Assembly: GCF_029690045.1 (NCBI RefSeq)
Contig: NZ_CP121464.1
Span: 620,001 to 684,000 of the forward strand
DNA: 64,000 nt
Direction: 5' to 3'
DNA from: Janthinobacterium rivuli
Lineage (GTDB): Bacteria; Pseudomonadota; Gammaproteobacteria; Burkholderiales; Burkholderiaceae_D
Each line of letters starts with the position of its first letter. Positions within the stretch are counted from its first letter, which is position 1. Shown in pieces: positions 1 through 9,106 of this stretch. Below the pieces are notes generated by a model. The model saw only the letters and a list, made by a program, of their open reading frames with translations. It made no database searches and was not told the DNA's origin. A program made the translations under genes and the position numbers.

Positions 1-1
1 C

Positions 2-928
2 ACGGAGCGCAAGACGGCCCCCGGCTACCGGGGCTTTGTCTTCCACACGGCGCCCGACGTCACGCTCGAAGACGACCTGGTGCGGCGCGATCTCACCATC
101 AACGCCATCGCCCAGGCCGAGGACGGTAGCCTGACCGACCCGTTTGGCGGTATTCAGGATATCGAGAACAAAATCTTCCGCCACGTTTCCGATGCGTTCG
201 GCGAAGACCCCGTGCGCATCTTGCGCCTGGCCCGCTTTGCCGCCCGTTTTCATACTTTCACTGTCGCACCGGCCACCATGGAACTGATGCGCCGGATGGT
301 GCAGGATGGCGAAGTCGATGCCCTGGTGGCCGAGCGCGTGTGGCAGGAAGTGGCAAAAGGATTGATGGAAGCGCGGCCGTCGCGCATGCTGACGGTGCTG
401 CACGAGTGCGGCGCGCTGGCGCGCGTCATGGGCGAAATCAGCATCAGCGAACGCTTGCTGCAAGTGGTCGACCATGCCGCCGCGCAAGGTCATGACTTGC
501 CCGTGCGCTTTGCCGTCTTGATGCTGCATATGAGCAAGGATGCCATCGAACAACTGAGCGAGCGCCTGCGCGTGCCCAACGAGTGCCGCGAACTGGCCGT
601 CATGGCGGCGCGCGAGCTGGACAATATCAACGGCGCGCTGGCGCTGAGCGCCGAAGCTATCGTCAGTCTGTGCGAACGCTGCGACGGACTGCGCAAGCCG
701 CAGCGTTTCCTGCAGCTGCTGGACGCCATCGCCTGCGATGTGCATGCACAGGATCCTGTATTTCCACAGTCCGCGTGGCTGCAAGCCATGCTGGCGGCCG
801 TGCGCGGCGTGGATGCGGGCGCACTGGCACAAGCTTGCGCACAGGAACCGAAACGCATTCCGGCCGTCATCCATGCGGCGCGCGTGGAGGCCGTCACGAA
901 CGCGATCAGCAGCACGGAGCTGCCATGA
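2..928 (+). CDS. cca: CCA tRNA nucleotidyltransferase (partial, 5' end outside window)
   Basis: This is the C-terminal 308 residues of a class II CCA-adding enzyme, which adds or repairs the CCA end of tRNAs in the cytoplasm. The open frame runs in from the left edge. The visible part starts in the nucleotidyltransferase head: GYRGFVFHT, then the diagnostic RRDLTINAIA (about visible residues 29-38), LTDPFGG, and the template-reading neck motif EDPVRILRLARFAARF. The GSxxR and DxD catalytic residues would lie upstream of the window. The C-terminal third aligns in position with the HD phosphohydrolase domain of the long betaproteobacterial enzymes, but the expected HDLGKG is replaced by LMLHMSKD, so that domain looks degenerate. 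The stop overlaps the next ATG (ATGA at 925-928), which suggests translational coupling. Confidence 0.93.
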   Translation, partial: TERKTAPGYRGFVFHTAPDVTLEDDLVRRDLTINAIAQAEDGSLTDPFGGIQDIENKIFRHVSDAFGEDPVRILRLARFAARFHTFTVAPATMELMRRMVQDGEVDALVAERVWQEVAKGLMEARPSRMLTVLHECGALARVMGEISISERLLQVVDHAAAQGHDLPVRFAVLMLHMSKDAIEQLSERLRVPNECRELAVMAARELDNINGALALSAEAIVSLCERCDGLRKPQRFLQLLDAIACDVHAQDPVFPQSAWLQAMLAAVRGVDAGALAQACAQEPKRIPAVIHAARVEAVTNAISSTELP

Positions 929-1647
929 CCCTGCCCAAATTGTTCCAGAATCCGTTTCGCCGCTGGCTCAGCCGTAGCGGCGGCGGGCGTCCGAGCGTGC
1001 TCGTCAAGCAGTTGCATGAGCGCGACCGGCGCCGCATGATGAAGCATTTTCTTTCTCTGGAGAAAAGCGACCGCCTGTTGCGCTTTGGCAGCGCCCTGCC
1101 CGATGAATTGGTGGCCCAGTACGTGCAAAAGATGGATTTCTCGCGCGACATGATTTATGGCGTCTACAACAGCTTGTTCAAGCTGGTGGGTGTGGGGCAT
1201 CTGGCGTTCGCGCCGAAGGACACGTCGCCGGCGAAAAGTGTCGTGACGGACAAGGAGCAGGTGGCCGAGTTTGGCGTGTCCGTGTCGAAATCCATGCGCG
1301 GCATGGGGGTCGGTTCAAAACTGTTCGAGCGGGCGGCGATTCACTGCCGTAACAACGACGTCGATACCCTGTACATGCACTGTCTGTCGTCGAACAAGAC
1401 GATGATGCATATCGCCAAGAAGGCGGGCATGGAAATCCAGCGCGACTATGGCGAAGCCGATGCCTACCTGAAGCTGTTGCCGCCCAACCCGTCGAGCATG
1501 CTGCAGGAAGCCGTGCAGGAACAGTTCGCCATGTTCGACTACACCTTCAAGGCCAACGCGCGCGCCGCGTTCAAACTGTGGGATCGCTTGCCGGGGCGCA
1601 AGAAGAAGCCCGGACCGCCGTCACCGCCGTCATCGTCGTCACAATAA
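925..1647 (+). CDS. GNAT family N-acetyltransferase
   Basis: A 240-residue acetyltransferase of the GNAT fold, expected to move an acetyl group from acetyl-CoA to an amine; the substrate cannot be read from the sequence. The acetyl-CoA pyrophosphate loop is visible as RGMGVGSKLF, preceded by the strand VAEFGVSVS and followed by helix and strand segments ending in YMHCLSSNKTMMHIAKKAGM. The basic N-terminus (FRRWLSRSGGG) is not a clear signal peptide. The frame stays open upstream to 583, but the ATG at 925 is chosen because it overlaps the cca stop as ATGA and gives a protein of normal family length. The C-terminus is a low-complexity tail rich in K, P and S. It is probably co-transcribed with cca and ends convergently with the Lrp-type gene, overlapping it by 9 bp. 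Confidence 0.85.
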   Translation: MTLPKLFQNPFRRWLSRSGGGRPSVLVKQLHERDRRRMMKHFLSLEKSDRLLRFGSALPDELVAQYVQKMDFSRDMIYGVYNSLFKLVGVGHLAFAPKDTSPAKSVVTDKEQVAEFGVSVSKSMRGMGVGSKLFERAAIHCRNNDVDTLYMHCLSSNKTMMHIAKKAGMEIQRDYGEADAYLKLLPPNPSSMLQEAVQEQFAMFDYTFKANARAAFKLWDRLPGRKKKPGPPSPPSSSSQ

Positions 1648-2169
1648 GGGCAGGGCCGTCGTATCCTTGATGCGCTGCAAGGCAAAGCTCGATTTGACGT
1701 CCAGCACGGCCGGGTGGCGCAGCAGGGTCGCCATCATGAAGCGCGAAAAGTGCTCCATGTCTTCCACGTGCACGCGCAACAGATAATCCATTTCGCCCGT
1801 CATCGCGTAGCAGGCCACCACTTCTGGCCATTGCGCCACGGCCACGGCGAAGTCGGCGCGCGGCGAGGTGTTCGTCACCAGATTCGGCGCCAGCACTCTT
1901 GCCGTGCTGTGGGCATGGGCGGAGGCGTCGCTGTGCTTTTCCAGCCGCACGTTGACATAGGCGAGCAAGCCCAGGCCGATCTTTTCCGGATCCAGCAGGG
2001 CCACGTACTGGCGGATCACGCCCGCTTCTTCCAGCCGTTTGACGCGGCGCAAGCATGGCGACGGCGACAGGCTGACCTGTTCGGCCACATCCTGGTTCGA
2101 CAGGCGGCCATCGGCCTGCAGGACGGCGAGGATCTTGCGATCCGTTTTATCCAGCGTAATTTTGCTCAT
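1639..2169 (-). CDS. Lrp/AsnC family transcriptional regulator
   Basis: A 176-residue regulator with the standard two-part Lrp layout. The N-terminal helix-turn-helix begins LDKTDRKILAVLQADGRLS, followed by the recognition region VSLSPSPCLRRVKRLEEAGVI. The C-terminal RAM/effector domain carries YAMTGEMDYLLRVHVEDMEHF, the usual ligand-binding hairpin. The start at 2169 is preceded by an excellent Shine-Dalgarno (GGAGG on the minus strand); the longer frame to 2241 adds 24 unlikely residues. It is transcribed divergently from hppD across a 125-bp region containing two perfect palindromes, so it probably controls hppD, and perhaps the oxidoreductase beyond, in response to an aromatic amino acid. 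The regulatory link is inferred from position and family. Confidence 0.92.
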   Translation of the reverse strand: MSKITLDKTDRKILAVLQADGRLSNQDVAEQVSLSPSPCLRRVKRLEEAGVIRQYVALLDPEKIGLGLLAYVNVRLEKHSDASAHAHSTARVLAPNLVTNTSPRADFAVAVAQWPEVVACYAMTGEMDYLLRVHVEDMEHFSRFMMATLLRHPAVLDVKSSFALQRIKDTTALPLL

Positions 2170-2194
2170 GCTTCCTCCGGTGGTTCGTGTTTCA

Positions 2195-2249
2195 CGCAAT
2201 ATTATTGCGCAAATCATGATTGTTCGGGAGATCTTTGGCATTTAATGCC
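2195..2249. promoter_or_regulatory. Two palindromes in the lrp-hppD divergent region (candidate operators)
   Basis: CGCAATATTATTGCG at 2195-2209 and GGCATTTAATGCC at 2237-2249 are both perfect odd-length palindromes. Their centres are 41 bp apart, close to four helical turns, as expected for an Lrp-type octamer wrapping DNA. A plausible hppD -10 (TATACT, 2263-2268) follows, and its -35 position (about 2240-2245) lies inside the second palindrome and matches the consensus poorly, which suggests activator dependence. Binding by the adjacent Lrp protein is an inference. Confidence 0.5.
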
Positions 2250-2294
2250 CACAGACCGCGCCTATACTGTGCGCTACTTCTTGGAGGAGACATC

Positions 2295-3422
<1,128 letters not shown>

Positions 3423-3436
3423 GCTGGTGGTGTTTG

Positions 3437-3520
3437 TCGGCTTACGCCGTTCCGGCTAAGCCGACCTACGGCTGGGGCCAGTAATATAGGTCGGGTTAGC
3501 CAGGTTGGCGTAACCCGACA
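3437..3520. repeat. Inverted pair of REP-like palindromic elements
   Basis: Two copies of one element lie in opposite orientation between hppD and the oxidoreductase gene. Copy A, on the minus strand, spans 3437-3470 with arms GTCGGCTTA and TAAGCCGAC; copy B, on the plus strand, spans 3487-3520 with arms GTCGGGTTA and TAACCCGAC. On its own strand copy A starts with GTAG and copy B with ATAG, the tetranucleotide position typical of RAYT-associated REP sequences. The sixth arm position pairs C-G in A and G-C in B, which is a compensatory change. A third copy is at 21757-21792. The rest of this 298-bp gap shows no convincing gene. Confidence 0.6.
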
Positions 3521-3720
3521 TGCCCGCAAAAAGAAGTACTAAAAAGCAGCAAAAGGTACGAACGCAGGAGTGCAGTGCAGCAAAAGAACTGCGCGCCTTC
3601 CTGTGGTAGTCTACGACAAACAAGTCATTTTTCCGCACCGGCATGCTCACAAAGCGCGGCCGGTACGTGTGAGTTCAACCGACTTTGCACGCGTAGCACA
3701 GAGAATAATGGAGACAAGTA

Positions 3721-6700
3721 ATGAATGCACCAATCAAGGGCTCGAGTCTTGAGCCGGGCGCGCACGCGTCCGAAATTTCGCTAAACGACAAATACACCTT
3801 GGAGCGTGGCCGCGCCTTCATGACCGGCACGCAAGCGCTGATCCGCCTGCCCATGCTGCAGCGCGAGCGCGACCTGAAGGCTGGCCTGAATACGGCCGGC
3901 TACATCACCGGTTACCGCGGTTCGCCGGTGACGTCCGTCGACATGACGGCGATCAAGGCAAAAAAATATCTCGATGAGCACCACGTCAAATTCCACCCAG
4001 GCCTGAACGAAGACCTGGCCGCCACGGCGGTGTGGGGCACGCAGCAAACGAATCTGTTCGAAGATGCGAAATACGACGGCGTGTTCGGCATGTGGTACGG
4101 CAAGGGCCCCGGCGTCGACCGCTGCGGCGACGTGTTCAAACACGCGAACAACGCCGGTTCCGCCAAGCATGGCGGCGTGCTGGTGCTGGCCGGCGACGAC
4201 CATGCGGCCAAATCCTCGTCCACGGCGCACCAGTCCGACCATATCCTGAACGCCTGCGGCATTCCCGTGCTGTATCCGTCGTCGGTGCAGGAATACATCG
4301 ACTATGGCTTGCACGCCTGGGCCATGAGCCGCTACACGGGCTTGTGGGTCTCGATGAAATGCGTGACCGACATCATCGAGTCGGGCGCCGCCGTCGATTT
4401 TGACCCGGACCGCGTGCAGATCACCCTACCGACGGACTTCGAGATGCCGGCCGGCGGCCTGAACATCCGCTGGCCCGACACGGTGCTGGAACAAGAAGTC
4501 CGCATGAACAGCTACAAATGGTATGCGGCGCTGGCGTATGCGCGTGCCAACAAGCTCAATAAAATCATCTGGGACAGCCCGAAGGCGCGCATCGGCATCA
4601 TCACGGCCGGCAAATCGTATCTGGACACGCGCCAGGCGCTGGCCGACCTGGGCATTGACGAGCAGACGGCGTCCGACATCGGCATCCGCCTGTACAAGAT
4701 CGGCATGACCTGGCCGCTGGAAGCGGACGGCGTGCACGAATTTGCCAAGGGCCTCGACGAGATCCTCGTGGTGGAAGAAAAGCGGCAAATCCTCGAATAC
4801 GCGCTGAAGGAAGAACTCTACAACCTCAAAGACGGCGAGCGTCCGCGCGTGGTCGGCAAGTTCGACGACACGGGCGAATGGAGCAACCAGAAAGGTACCG
4901 GCCACGGCGACTGGCTGCTGCCGGCCACGTATGAGCTGAACCCGGCCATGATCGCCCGCGCCATCGCCAGCCGCATTTCGCGCTACTACGCGGGCCACCC
5001 GGTCGAGCAGCGCGTGAAGGAGCGCATCGCCTACCTGGAAGCCAAAGAGAATGTGCTCAAAGCGATCAGCGTGAAACCCGATCCGCAGAAAGACCGCACG
5101 CCGTTCTTCTGCTCCGGCTGCCCGCACAACAGTTCCACCAAAGTGCCGGAAGGCTCGCGCGCGCTAGCCGGCATCGGCTGCCACTACATGGTGCTGTGGA
5201 TGGACCGCGAAACGTCGACCTTTACCCACATGGGCGCCGAAGGCGTCACCTGGGTGGGGCAGGCGCCGTTCACGAATGAAAAGCACGTGTTTACCAACCT
5301 TGGCGACGGCACGTATTTCCACTCGGGCATCCTGGCCATCCGCGCCGCCGTCTCGGCCAAGGTGAATATCACCTACAAAATCCTGTTCAACGATGCGGTA
5401 GCCATGACGGGCGGCCAGGAATTCGACGGGCCATTATCTCCGGCCATCATTTCGCGCCAGATCGCCGCCGAAGGCGTGGGCCCCATCATCGTCGTCACGG
5501 ACGAACCGGAAAAATACCCGGACGATTACGCCTGGGCGGAAGGCGTCACCGTGCGCCACCGTTCGGAATTGATGGACGTGCAGCGGGAACTGCGCGACAT
5601 GCCGGGCGTGTCGGCCATGATCTACGACCAGACCTGCGCCTCGGAAAAACGCCGCCGCCGCAAACGCAATGAATACCCGGACCCGGCCAAGCGTGCCGTC
5701 ATCAACGAAGCCGTCTGCGAAGGCTGCGGCGACTGCTCCGTGCAATCGAACTGCCTGTCGGTGGAACCGCTGGAAACGGAACTGGGGCGCAAGCGCCAGA
5801 TCAACCAGTCGTCCTGCAACAAGGATTTCTCGTGCACGACGGGTTTCTGCCCCAGCTTCGTGACGGTGGAAGGCGGCGGCTTGAAAAAGCCGAAGAAGGC
5901 TGCTGCCGCCGACAAGGATGCGCCAGCCGCGCCGGCCTTGCCGACGCCGACGATTCCCTCGACGGCCGAGCCGTTCGGCATCCTGGTCACCGGCATCGGC
6001 GGCACGGGCGTCGTCACCGTCGGCCAGATCCTGGCCATGGCGGCCCACGTGGAAGGCAAGGGCTGCTCCGTGCTGGACATGAGCGGCCTGGCGCAAAAGG
6101 GCGGCCCCGTGATGTCGCACGTGCGCCTGGCGGACCGCCAGGAAGACATCCACTCGACGCGCGTCGGCACGGGTGCGGCTGATCTCGTCATCGGCTGCGA
6201 CCTGATCGTCACGGCCAGCCGCGACGCCCTGTCGCGCATGGGAGAAGGCCGCAGCTGGGCCATGATCAACTCGACCAGTTCGTCGACGGCCGCCTTCGTG
6301 AAGAACCCGGACTGGCAATTCCCCGGTGCTTCGGCGCGCATGGAAATCGAAAAGGCCTGCGGCAGCGACCACGTGGACTTCATCGACGCGGGCCAGATCG
6401 CCACGGCGCTGATGGGCGACTCGATCGCGACGAACATGTTCATGCTGGGCTACGCCTGGCAAAAGGGCAAAGTGCCATTGAGCGAAGCGGCCATCATGAA
6501 AGCCATCGATCTGAACAACGTCTCGGTGGCGTTCAACAAGGCCGCCTTCAACTGGGGCCGCGCCGGTGCCCACGACGCGGCCAGCCTGGTGCGCATGACA
6601 ACGCCAGCCAAGGTGGTGGAATTCAAGCGCATCGAAACGCTCGACGACCTGATCGAAAAACGGGTGGCCCTGCTGACGGCCTACCAGGACCGCGCGTATG

Positions 6701-7317
6701 CGCAGCAGTACCTGGATTTCATCAAACAGGTACGTGCCGCCGAAAGCGCCTTGAATGGCCCGCACTTGCGTCTGACGGAAGCCGTGGCCCGCTACTTCTA
6801 CAAGCTGATGGCGTACAAGGACGAGTATGAAGTGGCGCGCCTGTACACGGACGGCGCCTTCCAGGCGAAGATCGCCGCCATGTTCGAAGGCGACATCAAG
6901 CTCAAGTTCCACCTGGCGCCGCCGATCATGGCCAAGACCGACGCCCAGGGCCACTTGGTGAAGAAGGAATTCGGCCCGTGGATGATGAAGGCGTTCGGCG
7001 TGCTGGCCAGGTTCAAGGGCTTGCGCGGTACGGCGTTTGACATCTTCGGCCACACGGCCGAGCGCAAGATGGAGCGCGCGCTGATTCTTGAGTACCGCGC
7101 GACGGTAGGCGGCTTGCTGCCGAAACTGACGACGGCCAAGCTGGCGCAAGCCGTGGCCATCGCCAGCATCCCGGAAGACATCCGCGGCTATGGCCACGTG
7201 AAGGAGCGTCATTTGAAGGCCGCGAAAGAGAAGGAAGCCAGTCTGCTGATCGCCTTCAATGCACCGACGCCGCTGCCGCCCGTCGTGGCGGCGCCCGTGG
7301 CGGCCACTGTGGCGTGA
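3721..7317 (+). CDS. Indolepyruvate ferredoxin oxidoreductase (fused alpha/gamma type)
   Basis: A 1198-residue single-chain 2-oxoacid oxidoreductase that oxidatively decarboxylates aryl pyruvates (indolepyruvate and related acids from transamination of aromatic amino acids) to the acyl-CoA using thiamine diphosphate. The N-terminal half holds the TPP-binding domains (TGYRGSPVTSVD near residue 62, CSGCPHNS near 464, then GIGCHYMVLWMD). A cysteine-rich segment near residue 665 (CEGCGDCSVQSNC, then CNKDFSCTTGFCP) should bind an Fe-S cluster. An Ala/Pro linker leads to the gamma-type domain beginning GIGGTGVVTVGQI near residue 757. The ATG at 3721 follows a GGAG ribosome site. Placement after hppD and an Lrp-type regulator supports a catabolic role. 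An intrinsic terminator follows at 7342-7367. Confidence 0.93.
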   Translation: MNAPIKGSSLEPGAHASEISLNDKYTLERGRAFMTGTQALIRLPMLQRERDLKAGLNTAGYITGYRGSPVTSVDMTAIKAKKYLDEHHVKFHPGLNEDLAATAVWGTQQTNLFEDAKYDGVFGMWYGKGPGVDRCGDVFKHANNAGSAKHGGVLVLAGDDHAAKSSSTAHQSDHILNACGIPVLYPSSVQEYIDYGLHAWAMSRYTGLWVSMKCVTDIIESGAAVDFDPDRVQITLPTDFEMPAGGLNIRWPDTVLEQEVRMNSYKWYAALAYARANKLNKIIWDSPKARIGIITAGKSYLDTRQALADLGIDEQTASDIGIRLYKIGMTWPLEADGVHEFAKGLDEILVVEEKRQILEYALKEELYNLKDGERPRVVGKFDDTGEWSNQKGTGHGDWLLPATYELNPAMIARAIASRISRYYAGHPVEQRVKERIAYLEAKENVLKAISVKPDPQKDRTPFFCSGCPHNSSTKVPEGSRALAGIGCHYMVLWMDRETSTFTHMGAEGVTWVGQAPFTNEKHVFTNLGDGTYFHSGILAIRAAVSAKVNITYKILFNDAVAMTGGQEFDGPLSPAIISRQIAAEGVGPIIVVTDEPEKYPDDYAWAEGVTVRHRSELMDVQRELRDMPGVSAMIYDQTCASEKRRRRKRNEYPDPAKRAVINEAVCEGCGDCSVQSNCLSVEPLETELGRKRQINQSSCNKDFSCTTGFCPSFVTVEGGGLKKPKKAAAADKDAPAAPALPTPTIPSTAEPFGILVTGIGGTGVVTVGQILAMAAHVEGKGCSVLDMSGLAQKGGPVMSHVRLADRQEDIHSTRVGTGAADLVIGCDLIVTASRDALSRMGEGRSWAMINSTSSSTAAFVKNPDWQFPGASARMEIEKACGSDHVDFIDAGQIATALMGDSIATNMFMLGYAWQKGKVPLSEAAIMKAIDLNNVSVAFNKAAFNWGRAGAHDAASLVRMTTPAKVVEFKRIETLDDLIEKRVALLTAYQDRAYAQQYLDFIKQVRAAESALNGPHLRLTEAVARYFYKLMAYKDEYEVARLYTDGAFQAKIAAMFEGDIKLKFHLAPPIMAKTDAQGHLVKKEFGPWMMKAFGVLARFKGLRGTAFDIFGHTAERKMERALILEYRATVGGLLPKLTTAKLAQAVAIASIPEDIRGYGHVKERHLKAAKEKEASLLIAFNAPTPLPPVVAAPVAATVA

Positions 7318-7341
7318 TGGGGTGAGCGAAACACAGTAGCA

Positions 7342-7367
7342 ATGGCGCCTGCGGGCGCCATTTTTTT
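7342..7367 (+). terminator. Intrinsic terminator after the indolepyruvate oxidoreductase gene
   Basis: ATGGCGCC (7342-7349), loop TGCG, and GGCGCCAT (7354-7361) form a perfect 8-bp stem followed at once by a run of T. It lies 25 bp past the stop codon. Confidence 0.9.
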
Positions 7368-7440
7368 GTATCAAAGAAAACAACGTCTGCTGACAAAACG
7401 CATTATAATTTTTAGATAATTTCTTTTCAGAAAGTTTGTC

Positions 7441-8943
7441 ATGCCTGCCCTGCGCCTCTCATCCCTGGCCGTTCCTCTCGTATTGTTGTTGAGTGCCTGC
7501 GGCGGAGGCGGAGGAGGCGGCAGCGATAGCGCGCCCGTCGTGCCACCCTTGACGCCGGTGGGCCCGACGGCGTTGGTCGCGTCCTCGACGGTCGCGAACC
7601 GCTGCGAGGCACCGCGCAGCGGCAGCAGCATCGACAAGTCTGGCAGCTTGCTCGATGAGCAGACGTGGGTGCGCAGCTGGATCGATGAAACGTATCTGTG
7701 GTACCGCGAAGTGCCGACCACCTACCAGCCGCAAAGCTTCACCACGGCCAAGGCGTATTTCGATGTGCTGAAAACGACGGCCACGACGGCGTCCGGCAAG
7801 CCGAAGGACCAGTTTCATTTCACCTTGCCGACGGCAGAGTGGGAAGACTCGCTCAACGGCGTGGAACTCGGTTACGGCATGCTGCTGGCGTTGACGCGCA
7901 CCACGCCGCCGCGCACGGCCGTGATCTCGATCGTCGAGCCAGGCTCGCCGGCCGACCGGGCGGGCTTGCGGCGCGGCGACGTGCTGCAAACCGTCGATGG
8001 CGTCGATTTCGTCCATGCCCCCGACGCTGCCAGTGTGGGTATCCTTAACGCCGGCCTGTTCCCCAAGGCGCAAGGCACGCACGCGCTGGGCTTCAGCCGC
8101 AACGGCGCGCCCCTGTCCGTGAGCCTGACGGCGCTGGACGTGAGCACCAGCGCCGTGCAGAACGAGCGCATCATCGACACGCCGACGGGCAAGGTGGGCT
8201 ATCTGACCTTCAACACCCACAACAACGTGGCCGAACGCCAGCTGGCCGAGACCATGGGCCGCTTCCAGGCGGCCGGCATCAGCGACCTGGTGCTCGACGT
8301 GCGCTACAACGGCGGCGGTTACCTCGATGTGGCCAGCGAACTCGCTTACATGATTGCCGGCCCGCAAGTGACCACCGGCAAGACCTTCGAACAGGTGCTC
8401 TTCAATGACAAGACGCGGCCGGAAGCACCCGTGCCATTCCATGCGCAAAGCCAGGGCTTTCCCGCGCCCAATCCCCTGTCCAAGGGGACGGCGCTGCCCA
8501 CGCTGGGTCTCAAGCGCGTGACCTTGCTGACAACGGGTAATACCTGCTCGGCCAGCGAAGCCATCATCAACGGCTTGCGCGGCGTAGACGTGCAAGTGAA
8601 CCTGATCGGCGGCACGACGTGCGGCAAGCCCTACGGTTTCTATCCCACGCCCAATTGCGGCACCACGTATTTTGCCGTGCAGTTCCAGGGCGTCAACGCC
8701 AAGGGCTTTGGCGACTTTGCCGACGGCATGGCGCCGACCTGCGACATGGCCGATGATTACCAGCACCAGCTGGGCGATCCGGCCGAAGGCATGCTGGCGG
8801 CGGCGCTGCGCTACCGCAGCAGCGGCAGCTGCACGCCGGCCACGGGCGCCATCAGACTGTTGAGTTCGATCGAGCGTCCGGCCGACACGGCCACGCGCCT
8901 GTTGCGGCCATCGCACAAGGAAATTGCCATCATGCGCCGTTAA
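7441..8943 (+). CDS. S41 family peptidase, lipoprotein
   Basis: A 500-residue C-terminal-processing-type serine protease predicted to be a lipoprotein. The N-terminus has a hydrophobic signal ending in the lipobox LSAC, followed by a glycine-rich linker, so the cysteine at about residue 20 is likely acylated and the protein tethered to an envelope membrane. After an N-terminal helical region (WIDETYLWYREVP) comes a PDZ domain (GSPADRAGLRRGDVLQ, about residues 172-187), then the S41 core. The catalytic serine is expected in NTCSASEAIINGLRG (about residues 367-381). Several cysteines in the C-terminal part (GGTTCGKPYG, PNCGTTYF, PTCDMADD) may form disulfides. The ribosome site is weak. It probably degrades or processes envelope proteins or peptides; the substrate is unknown. 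Confidence 0.88.
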   Translation: MPALRLSSLAVPLVLLLSACGGGGGGGSDSAPVVPPLTPVGPTALVASSTVANRCEAPRSGSSIDKSGSLLDEQTWVRSWIDETYLWYREVPTTYQPQSFTTAKAYFDVLKTTATTASGKPKDQFHFTLPTAEWEDSLNGVELGYGMLLALTRTTPPRTAVISIVEPGSPADRAGLRRGDVLQTVDGVDFVHAPDAASVGILNAGLFPKAQGTHALGFSRNGAPLSVSLTALDVSTSAVQNERIIDTPTGKVGYLTFNTHNNVAERQLAETMGRFQAAGISDLVLDVRYNGGGYLDVASELAYMIAGPQVTTGKTFEQVLFNDKTRPEAPVPFHAQSQGFPAPNPLSKGTALPTLGLKRVTLLTTGNTCSASEAIINGLRGVDVQVNLIGGTTCGKPYGFYPTPNCGTTYFAVQFQGVNAKGFGDFADGMAPTCDMADDYQHQLGDPAEGMLAAALRYRSSGSCTPATGAIRLLSSIERPADTATRLLRPSHKEIAIMRR

Positions 8944-8998
8944 GGCGCAGGTTCCTGCCATGCGCCAGGGTCAGCGCGTAGCGTTTTCCTGCTCATGA

Positions 8999-9034
8999 AT
9001 CTTTCTATATAACAATTTTGATATATAGAAAGAT
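8999..9034. promoter_or_regulatory. AT-rich 12-bp inverted repeat upstream of the TonB receptor
   Basis: ATCTTTCTATAT (8999-9010) and ATATAGAAAGAT (9023-9034) are perfect reverse complements separated by 12 bp. The site lies about 73 bp upstream of the receptor ATG at 9107, in an otherwise GC-rich region. No T-run follows, so it is more likely an operator than a terminator. It does not resemble a Fur box. The remainder of the 163-bp gap shows no gene. Confidence 0.4.
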
Positions 9035-9106
9035 GAATCCATTCGTTCTGGAATGACTGGCATTTTGCTATCTTCCCGCTTTTCTCCCACCTTGAGAAGC
9101 GCAACG

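Noticed and set aside
8944..8970. Hairpin GGCGCA/TGCGCC after the S41 protease gene as a terminator
   Set aside because: The stem is only 6 bp and no T-run follows.
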